Positions 52,225 through 61,592 of a DNA stretch of 64,000 nt are shown in pieces. Numbering within the stretch: position 1 is the stretch's first letter; every line of letters begins with the position of its first letter. Location of the stretch: NCBI GenBank assembly GCA_036937835.1, contig CM072861.1, positions 677,001 through 741,000 on the forward strand, read 5' to 3'. A program made the position numbers and the translations under genes. The notes beneath the pieces are model-generated. The model did not search any database and had not been told where the DNA came from. It saw nothing but the letters and a program-made list of their open reading frames with translations. This DNA is from Pampus argenteus. Lineage: Eukaryota; Chordata; Actinopteri; Scombriformes; Stromateidae.

Positions 52225-52996
52225 AACTGATTTCTAATGATTAGGACCAAAAAACTCACTTCTGCGAGCTTCTTACAACTTTTACTGTAACATTTGTAAA
52301 AATTGGTTTCTCTCGCGAGACATGGCCAGAAATGACAACTACAGTTTTTCTTAAACAAAGAGCAATATTTTTAATCAAAACCATGTTTGCCATCAACAAG
52401 TAACTGATTTCTAATGATTAGGACCAAAAAAACTAATTTCTGAAAGCTTCTTGCAGCTTTTACTGTAACATTTGTAAAAAAAAATAGCTTTCTCTCGGCG
52501 AGAGAAGGCCAGACATGACAACTACAGTTTTTCTTAAACAAAGAGCAATATTTTCAATCAAAACCATGTTTGCCATCAACAAGTAAATGATTTCTAATGA
52601 TTAGGACCAAAAAAACTAATTTTTGAAAGCTTCTTGTAGCTTTTACTGTAACAATTGTAAAAAAAAATAGCTTTCTCTCGACGAGAGAAGGCCAGACATG
52701 ACAACTACAGTTTTTCTTAAACAAAGAGCAATATTTTCAATCAAAACCATGTTTGCCATCAACAAGTAACTGATTTCTAATGATTAGCATAAAAAAACTC
52801 ACTTCTTGCAGCTTTTACTGTTACATTTTAAAAATAGCTTTCTCTATGCGAGACAAGGCCTAAAATGACAACTACAGTTTTTCTTAAACAAAGAGCAATA
52901 TTTTCAATCAAAACCATGTTTGCCGTCAACAAGTAATGGATTTCTAATGATTAGGACCCAAAAAAACACTTCTGTGAGCTTTCCACAGCTTTTACT

Positions 52997-53001
52997 GTAA
53001 C
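52997..53001. repeat. Target-site duplication, left copy (GTAAC)
   Basis: GTAAC from the satellite context TTTACTGTAAC, directly before the TG of the LTR. The same five bases follow the LTR. Confidence 0.88.
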
Positions 53002-53495
53002 TGTCACAGTCTGCCCCCCTTTCACCTACCTCTAAGTAATTTTCCATTCCCTCTCCACTCACCTGCCAGCCACGCCCCCCTCATCAGACCTACTCCCCTC
53101 ACCTGCTTCCCATCACCAATCAAGCTAGGATTTAAGCTCTCCCTGCTCACTTACTCTCTGTCAGATTGTTCTACATGCTCCTGCAAGACTTTCCAGCACT
53201 CTTCTTCGGATTGATCTCCCGCTGCCGACTTTGCCTGCCTTGGACCAACCTGTTTGCTGTACTCCCGGTAACCGACCCTGCCTTCTGTCTTCGACCACGA
53301 GCTTCTGATCTCTCTGGATTCTGCCAGCTGGTGTCGGCCCAGCTACTGGTGGCTAGCTCCTGGTACGTCTGCCTCAACTCCTGCCTACCTGCTTGCTGGA
53401 CTGGTGTTCCCAGCCTAAGGCCCCAGACTTTCCCTGTGCCCAGAGAGACTGATTCCTGCGTGTGCTGCATTTGGGTTCTAATTACACCCGTTACA
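53002..53495 (+). mobile_element. Solo LTR of a retrotransposon (probably Ty3/Gypsy-like)
   Basis: Sequence unrelated to the satellite and much richer in G+C. It begins TGTCACAG and ends CCGTTACA, so it has the canonical TG...CA ends with a short imperfect terminal inverted repeat, and it is flanked by the 5-bp direct repeat GTAAC. Removing 499 bp restores an intact 178-bp M24 monomer, which fixes both boundaries. A CACGCCCCC box, a CCAAT box and a TTTAAG box lie in that order in the first 135 bp and give plus orientation, with transcription expected to begin around 53160. I see no AATAAA signal, no primer-binding site, polypurine tract, gag or pol, so this is a lone LTR left by LTR-LTR recombination. 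Assignment to Ty3/Gypsy is from general likeness only; an ERV-type LTR with a 5-bp duplication is possible. A 152-codon frame across its right edge is not a gene. Confidence 0.85.
53071..53136 (+). promoter_or_regulatory. LTR core promoter elements (GC-type box, CCAAT box, TTTAAG box)
   Basis: CACGCCCCC at 53071-53079, CCAAT at 53116-53120 and TTTAAG at 53131-53136, followed by a pyrimidine-rich stretch that could hold the start site about 25-30 bp downstream. The order and spacing suit an RNA polymerase II promoter of an LTR U3 region. If active, it would transcribe rightward into the satellite. Activity is not shown. Confidence 0.5.
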
Positions 53496-53500
53496 GTAAC
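53496..53500. repeat. Target-site duplication, right copy (GTAAC)
   Basis: GTAAC directly after the terminal CA of the LTR, continuing into ATTTGTAAAAATGGG of the split M24 monomer. A 5-bp duplication is typical of Ty3/Gypsy, Copia and some ERV integrases. Confidence 0.88.
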
Positions 53501-54160
53501 ATTTGTAAAAATGGGTTTCTCTCGGCGAGAGAAGGCCAGAAATGACAACTACAGTTTTTCTAAAACAAAGAGCAATATTTTCAATCAAAACCATGTTTGC
53601 CATCAACAAGTAACTGATTTCTAATGATTAGGACCAAAAAACTCACTTCTGCGAGCTTCTTACAACTTTTACTGTAACATTTGTAAAAATTGGTTTCTCT
53701 CGCGAGACAAGCCCAGAAATGACAACTACAGTTTTTCTTAAACAAAGAGCAATATTTTCAATTACAACCATGTTCACCATCAACAAGTAACTGATTTCTA
53801 ATAATTAGGACCAAAAAACTCACTTCTGCGAGCGTCTTGCGGCTTCTTCTTGCAGCTTTAACTGTAGCTTTTGTAAAAATAGCTTTCTCTATGCGAGAGA
53901 AGGCCAAAAATGACAACTACAGTTTTTCTTAAACAAAGAGCAATATTTTCAATCAAAACCATGTTTGCCATCAACAAGTAACTGATTTCTAATGATCAGC
54001 ACCCAAAAAATCACTTCTGTGAGCTTCCTACAGCTATTACTGTAAAATTTGTAAAAAAAAATAGCGTTCTCTCACGAGACAAGGCCTAAATTGACAACTA
54101 CAGTTTTTCTTAAACAAAGAGCAATATTTTCAATCAAAACCATGTTTGCCATCAACAAGT

Positions 54161-55779
54161 AACTGATTTCTAATGATTAGGACCAAAAAAACTAATTTCT
54201 GAAAGCTTCTTGCAGCTTTTACTGTAACATTTGTAAAAATGGGTTTCTCTCAGTGAGAGAAGGCCAGAAATGACAACTACAGTTTTTCTTAAACAAAGAG
54301 CAATATTTTCAATCAAAACCATGTTTGCCATCAACAAGTAACTGATTTCTAATGATTAGGACCAAAAAAACTAATTTTTGAAAGCTTCTTGTAGCTTTTA
54401 CTGTAACAATTGTAAAAAAAAATAGCTTTCTCTCGACGAGAGAAGGCCAGACATGACAACTACAGTTTTTCTTAAACAAAGAGCAATATTTTCAATCAAA
54501 ACCATGTTTGCCATCAACAAGTAACTGATTTCTAATGATTAGGATAAAAAAACTCACTTCTTGCAGCTTTTACTGTTACATTTTAAAAATAGCTTTCTCT
54601 ATGCGAGACAAGGCCTAAAATGACAACTACAGTTTTTCTTAAACAAAGAGCAATATTTTCAATCAAAACCATGTTTGCCGTCAACAAGTAATGGATTTCT
54701 AATGATTAGGACCCAAAAAAACACTTCTGTGAGCTTTCCACAGCTTTTACTGTAACATTTGTAAAAATGGGTTTCTCTCGGCGAGAGAAGGCCAGAAATG
54801 ACAACTACAGTTTTTCTAAAACAAAGAGCAATATTTTCAATCAAAACCATGTTTGCCATCAACAAGTAACTGATTTCTAATAATTAGGACCAAAAAACTC
54901 ACTTCTGCGAGCGTCTTGCGGCTTCTTCTTGCAGCTTTAACTGTAGCTTTTGTAAAAATAGCTTTCTCTATGCGAGAGAAGGCCAAAAATGACAACTACA
55001 GTTTTTCTTAAACATAGAGCAATATTTTCAATCAAAACCATGTTTGCCATCAACAAGTAACTGATTTCTAATGAACAGGAACCAAAAAAATCACTTCTGT
55101 GAGCTTTCTACAGCTATTTCTGTAAAATTTGTAAAAATAGCATTCTCTCGCGAGACAAGGCCTAAAATGACAACTACAGTTTTTCTTAAACAAAGAGCAA
55201 TATTTTCAATCAAAACCATGTTCGCCATCAACAAGTAACTGATTTCTAACAACTAGGACCAAAAAATTCATTTCTGCGAGCTTCCTACAGCTTTTAATGT
55301 AACATTTGTAAAAAAAAAAAATAGCTTTTTCTCTGTGAGAGAAGGCCAGACATGACAACTACAGTTTTTCTTAAACAAAGAGCAATATTTTCAATAAAAA
55401 CCATGTTTGCCATCAACAAGTAACTGATTTCTAATGATTAGGACCGAAAAACTCACTTCTGCGAGCTTCCTACAGCTTTTACTGTAACATTTGTAAAAAT
55501 AGCTTTCTCTATGCGAGAGAAGGCCAAAAATGACAACTACAGTTTTTCTTAAACAAAGAGCAATATTTTCAATCAAAACCATGTTTGCCATCAACAAGTA
55601 ACTGATTTCTAATGATCAGGACCCAAAAAATCACTTCTGTGAGCTTCCTACAGCTATTACTATAAAATTTGTAAAAAAAATAGCGTTCTCACGCGAGACA
55701 AGGCCTAAAATAAAAACTACAGTATTTCTTAAACAAAGAGCAACATTTTCAATCAAAACCATGTTTGCCATCAACAAGT
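54161..55779. repeat. Shuffled satellite segment, 9 monomers
   Basis: Order: M9, M10, M11, M24, M13, M14, M15, a hybrid unit (55422-55599), M19; 1,619 bp. The hybrid has the M8/M16 left part (GACCGAAAAACTC) but the AGCTTTCTCTATGCG dyad of the long class, so its joint lies inside the variable half. Confidence 0.88.
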
Positions 55780-58700
55780 AACTGATTTCTAATAATTAGG
55801 ACCGAAAAACCTCACTTTTGCGAGCTTCCTACAGCTTTTACTGTAACATTTGTAAAAATGGGTTTCTCTCGGCGAGAGAAGGCCAGAAATGACAACTACA
55901 GTTTTTCTAAAACAAAGAGCAATATTTTCAATCAAAACCATGTTTGCCATCAACAAGTAACTGATTTCTAATAATTAGGACCAAAAAACTCACTTCTGCG
56001 AGCGTCTTGCGGCTTCTTCTTGCAGCTTTAACTGTAGCTTTTGTAAAAATAGCTTTCTCTATGCGAGAGAAGGCCAAAAATGACAACTACAGTTTTTCTT
56101 AAACATAGAGCAATATTTTCAATCAAAACCATGTTTGCCATCAACAAGTAACTGATTTCTAATGAACAGGAACCAAAAAAATCACTTCTGTGAGCTTTCT
56201 ACAGCTATTTCTGTAAAATTTGTAAAAATAGCATTCTCTCGCGAGACAAGGCCTAAAATGACAACTACAGTTTTTCTTAAACAAAGAGCAATATTTTCAA
56301 TCAAAACCATGTTCGCCATCAACAAGTAACTGATTTCTAACAACTAGGACCAAAAAATTCATTTCTGCGAGCTTCCTACAGCTTTTAATGTAACATTTGT
56401 AAAAAAAAAAAATAGCTTTTTCTCTGTGAGAGAAGGCCAGACATGACAACTACAGTTTTTCTTAAACAAAGAGCAATATTTTCAATAAAAACCATGTTTG
56501 CCATCAACAAGTAACTGATTTCTAATGATTAGGACTGAAAAACTCACTTCTGCGACCTTCCTACAGCTTTTACTGTAACATTTGTAAAAATGGGTTTCTC
56601 TCGGTGAGAGAAGGCCAGAAATGACAACTACAGTTTTTCTTAAACAAAGAGCAATATTTTCAATCAAAACCATGTTTGCCATCAACAAGTAACTGATTTC
56701 TAATGATTAGGACCCAGAAAATCACTTCTGTGACCTTCCTACAGCTTTTACTGTAACATTTGTAAAAATAGCGTTCTCTCGCGAGACAAGGCCTGAAATG
56801 ACAACTACAGTTTTTCTTAAACAAAGAGCAATATTTTCAATTACAACCATGTTCACCATCAACAAGTAACTGATTTCTAATAATTAGGACCAAAAAACTC
56901 ACTTCTGCGAGCGTCTTGCAGCTTCTCCTTGCAGCTTTAACTGTAGCTTTTGTAAAAATAGCTTTCTCTATGCGAGAGAAGGCCAAAAATGACAACTACA
57001 GTTTTTCTTAAACAAAGAGCAATATTTTCAATCAAAACCATGTTTGCCATCAACAAGTAACTGATTTCTAATGATCAGGACCCAAAAAATCACTTCTGTG
57101 AGCTTCCTACAGCTATTACTATAAAATTTGTAAAAAAAATAGCGTTCTCTCGCGAGACAAGGCCTAAAATAAAAACTACAGTATTTCTTAAACAAAGAGC
57201 AACATTTTCAATCAAAACCATGTTTGCCATCAACAAGTAACTGATTTCTAATAATTAGGACTGAAAAACTCACTTTTGCGAGCTTCCTACAGCTTTTACT
57301 GTAACATTTGTAAAAATGGGTTTGTCTCGGTGAGAGAAGGACAGAAATGATAACTACAGTTTTTCTTAAAAAAAGAGCAAAATTTTCAATCAAAACCATG
57401 TAAGCCATCAACAAGTAACTGATTTCTAATGATTAAGACCAAAAAACTCACTCCTGCGTGCTTCCTACAACTTTTACTGTAACATTTGTAAAAATTGGTT
57501 TCTCTCGCGAGACATGGCCAGAAATGACAACTACAGTTTTTCTTAAACAAAGAGCAATATTTTTAATCAAAACCATGTTTGCCATCAACAAGTAACTGAT
57601 TTTTAATGATTAGGACCAAAAAAACTAATTTCTGAAAGCTTCTTGCAGCTTTTACTGTAACATTTGTAAAAAAAAATAGCTTTCTCTCGGCGAGAGAAGG
57701 CCAGACATGACAACTACAGTTTTTCTTAAACAAAGAGCAATATTTTCAATCAAAACCATGTTTGCCATCAACAAGTAAATGATTTCTAATGATTAGGAAC
57801 AAAAAAACTAATTTTTGAAAGCTTCTTGTAGCTTTTACTGTAACAATTGTAAAAAAAAAATAGCTTTCTCTCGACGAGAGAAGGCCAGACATGACAACTA
57901 CAGTTTTTCTTAAACAAAGAGCAATATTTTCAATCAAAACCATGTTCGCCATCAACAAGTAACTGATTTCTAACAACTAGGACCAAAAAATTCATTTCTG
58001 CGAGCTTCCTACAGCTTTTAATGTAACATTTGTAAAAAAAAAAAATAGCTTTTTCTCTGTGAGAGAAGGCCAGACATGACAACTACAGTTTTTCTTAAAC
58101 AAAGAGCAATATTTTCAATAAAAACCATGTTTGCCATCAACAAGTAACTGATTTCTAATGATTAGGACCGAAAAACTCACTTCTGCGAGCTTCCTACAGC
58201 TTTTACTGTAACATTTGTAAAAATGGGTTTCTCTCGGTGAGAGAAGGCCAGAAATGACAACTACAGTTTTTCTTAAACAAAGAGCAATATTTTCAATCAA
58301 AACCATGTTTGCCATCAACAAGTAACTGATTTCTAATGATTAGGACCCAGAAAATCACTTCTGTGACCTTCCTACAGCTTTTACAGTAACATTTGTAAAA
58401 ATAGCGTTCTCTCGCGAGACAAGGCCTGAAATGACAACTACAGTTTTTCTTAAACAAAGAGCAATATTTTCAATTACAACCATGTTCACCATCAACAAGT
58501 AACTGATTTCTAATAATTAGGACCAAAAAACTCACTTCTGCGAGCGTCTTGCAGCTTCTCCTTGCAGCTTTAACTGTAGCTTTTGTAAAAATAGCTTTCT
58601 CTATGCGAGAGAAGGCCAAAAATGACAACTACAGTTTTTCTTAAACAAAGAGCAATATTTTCAATCAAAACCATGTTTGCCATCAACAAGTAACTGATTT

Positions 58701-58871
58701 CTAATGATCAGGACCCAAAAAATCACTTCTGTGAGCTTCCTACAGCTATTACTATAAAATTTGTAAAAAAAATAGCGTTCTCTCGCGAGACAAGGCCTAA
58801 AATAAAAACTACAGTATTTCTTAAACAAAGAGCAACATTTTCAATCAAAACCATGTTTGTCATCAACAAGT
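55780..58871. repeat. Secondary HOR, 3,092-bp 17-monomer unit, copy A
   Basis: Order: an M20/M24 hybrid, M13, M14, M15, M16, M17, M18, M19, M20, M21, X, M22, M7, M8, M17, M18, M19. The hybrid joins the M20 left part (CACTTTTGCGAG) to the M24 right part (CTCGGCGAGAG, TCTAAAACAAAG). The M22-to-M7 joint near 57960 is also unique to this unit. It carries one extra C near 55810. Confidence 0.9.
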
Positions 58872-61592
58872 AACTGATTTCTAATAATTAGGACCGAAAA
58901 ACTCACTTTTGCGAGCTTCCTACAGCTTTTACTGTAACATTTGTAAAAATGGGTTTCTCTCGGCGAGAGAAGGCCAGAAATGACAACTACAGTTTTTCTA
59001 AAACAAAGAGCAATATTTTCAATCAAAACCATGTTTGCCATCAACAAGTAACTGATTTCTAATAATTAGGACCAAAAAACTCACTTCTGCGAGCGTCTTG
59101 CGGCTTCTTCTTGCAGCTTTAACTGTAGCTTTTGTAAAAATAGCTTTCTCTATGCGAGAGAAGGCCAAAAATGACAACTACAGTTTTTCTTAAACATAGA
59201 GCAATATTTTCAATCAAAACCATGTTTGCCATCAACAAGTAACTGATTTCTAATGAACAGGAACCAAAAAAAATCACTTCTGTGAGCTTTCTACAGCTAT
59301 TTCTGTAAAATTTGTAAAAATAGCATTCTCTCGCGAGACAAGGCCTAAAATGACAACTACAGTTTTTCTTAAACAAAGAGCAATATTTTCAATCAAAACC
59401 ATGTTCGCCATCAACAAGTAACTGATTTCTAACAACTAGGACCAAAAAATTCATTTCTGCGAGCTTCCTACAGCTTTTAATGTAACATTTGTAAAAAAAA
59501 AAAATAGCTTTTTCTCTGTGAGAGAAGGCCAGACATGACAACTACAGTTTTTCTTAAACAAAGAGCAATATTTTCAATAAAAACCATGTTTGCCATCAAC
59601 AAGTAACTGATTTCTAATGATTAGGACCGAAAAACTCACTTCTGCGAGCTTCCTACAGCTTTTACTGTAACATTTGTAAAAATGGGTTTCTCTCGGTGAG
59701 AGAAGGCCAGAAATGACAACTACAGTTTTTCTTAAACAAAGAGCAATATTTTCAATCAAAACCATGTTTGCCATCAACAAGTAACTGATTTCTAATGATT
59801 AGGACCCAGAAAATCACTTCTGTGACCTTCCTACAGCTTTTACTGTAACATTTGTAAAAATAGCGTTCTCTCGCGAGACAAGGCCTGAAATGACAACTAC
59901 AGTTTTTCTTAAACAAAGAGCAATATTTTCAATTACAACCATGTTCACCATCAACAAGTAACTGATTTCTAATAATTAGGACCAAAAAACTCACTTCTGC
60001 GAGCGTCTTGCAGCTTCTCCTTGCAGCTTTAACTGTAGCTTTTGTAAAAATAGCTTTCTCTATGCGAGAGAAGGCCAAAAATGACAACTACAGTTTTTCT
60101 TAAACAAAGAGCAATATTTTCAATCAAAACCATGTTTGCCATCAACAAGTAACTGATTTCTAATGATCAGGACCCAAAAAATCACTTCTGTGAGCTTCCT
60201 ACAGCTATTACTATAAAATTTGTAAAAAAAATAGCGTTCTCTCGCGAGACAAGGCCTAAAATAAAAACTACAGTATTTCTTAAACAAAGAGCAACATTTT
60301 CAATCAAAACCATGTTTGCCATCAACAAGTAACTGATTTCTAATAATTAGGACCGAAAAACTCACTTTTGCGAGCTTCCTACAGCTTTTACTGTAACATT
60401 TGTAAAAATGGGTTTGTCTCGGTGAGAGAAGGACAGAAATGATAACTACAGTTTTTCTTAAAAAAAGAGCAAAATTTTCAATCAAAACCATGTAAGCCAT
60501 CAACAAGTAACTGATTTCTAATGATTAAGACCAAAAAACTCACTCCTGCGTGCTTCCTACAACTTTTACTGTAACATTTGTAAAAATTGGTTTCTCTCGC
60601 GAGACATGGCCAGAAATGACAACTACAGTTTTTCTTAAACAAAGAGCAATATTTTTAATCAAAACCATGTTTGCCATCAACAAGTAACTGATTTTTAATG
60701 ATTAGGACCAAAAAAACTAATTTCTGAAAGCTTCTTGCAGCTTTTACTGTAACATTTGTAAAAAAAAATAGCTTTCTCTCGGCGAGAGAAGGCCAGACAT
60801 GACAACTACAGTTTTTCTTAAACAAAGAGCAATATTTTCAATCAAAACCATGTTTGCCATCAACAAGTAAATGATTTCTAATGATTAGGAACAAAAAAAC
60901 TAATTTTTGAAAGCTTCTTGTAGCTTTTACTGTAACAATTGTAAAAAAAAAATAGCTTTCTCTCGACGAGAGAAGGCCAGACATGACAACTACAGTTTTT
61001 CTTAAACAAAGAGCAATATTTTCAATCAAAACCATGTTCGCCATCAACAAGTAACTGATTTCTAACAACTAGGACCAAAAAATTCATTTCTGCGAGCTTC
61101 CTACAGCTTTTAATGTAACATTTGTAAAAAAAAAAAATAGCTTTTTCTCTGTGAGAGAAGGCCAGACATGACAACTACAGTTTTTCTTAAACAAAGAGCA
61201 ATATTTTCAATAAAAACCATGTTTGCCATCAACAAGTAACTGATTTCTAATGATTAGGACCGAAAAACTCACTTCTGCGAGCTTCCTACAGCTTTTACTG
61301 TAACATTTGTAAAAATGGGTTTCTCTCGGTGAGAGAAGGCCAGAAATGACAACTACAGTTTTTCTTAAACAAAGAGCAATATTTTCAATCAAAACCATGT
61401 TTGCCATCAACAAGTAACTGATTTCTAATGATTAGGACCCAGAAAATCACTTCTGTGACCTTCCTACAGCTTTTACAGTAACATTTGTAAAAATAGCGTT
61501 CTCTCGCGAGACAAGGCCTGAAATGACAACTACAGTTTTTCTTAAACAAAGAGCAATATTTTCAATTACAACCATGTTCACCATCAACAAGT
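58872..61592. repeat. Secondary HOR, copy B (first 15 of 17 monomers)
   Basis: Repeats the copy A order from the M20/M24 hybrid through M22-M7-M8-M17 at a constant 3,092-bp offset, then leaves the pattern before M18. It has an extra A in M14 that offsets the extra C of copy A. 2,721 bp. Confidence 0.9.

Larger units (their letters stand above)
1..53001. repeat. Satellite array, left part (head-to-tail ~181-bp monomers)
   Basis: Uninterrupted head-to-tail tandem array. Monomer starts (taken at the AACTGATTTC motif) fall every 167-191 bp, and no inverted monomer was seen. Each monomer holds a near-constant half, from about monomer position 105 through position 22 of the next unit (GACAACTACAG, GAGCAATATTTTC, CCATGTTTGCCATC, AACTGATTTC), and a variable half (about 23-104) that defines the type. 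The DNA is AT-rich with A and T tracts; CpG sits mainly at the CTGCGAGC segment and at the central dyad. No gene is visible. Reverse-strand reading frames of about 68 codons recur only because the monomer recurs. The satellite family is not one I recognise. A length near one nucleosome plus linker is common for centromeric satellites, so a centromeric or pericentromeric place is plausible but not shown. Confidence 0.97.
52225..54160. repeat. Duplicated 8-monomer block, copy with the LTR
   Basis: Same monomer order as 48431-49867. Its length of 1,936 bp is exactly 1,437 plus 499 bp, the LTR (494) plus one target-site copy (5). The flanking monomers differ (M19 before and M9 after, versus M24 and M6), so the duplicated segment ends close to these limits. 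Confidence 0.92.

Noticed and set aside
53002..53495. SINE or MITE as the identity of the insertion
   Set aside because: There is no A-tail or simple-repeat tail and no tRNA-like A and B boxes that I can see, and terminal inverted repeats are only about 6 bp. TG...CA ends with a 5-bp target duplication favour an LTR.
53166..53624. 152-codon plus-strand frame over the LTR and satellite, with a 125-codon frame on the other strand
   Set aside because: They cross the insertion boundary, overlap each other on opposite strands and show no recognisable gag, pol or other domain. LTRs of this kind are non-coding.
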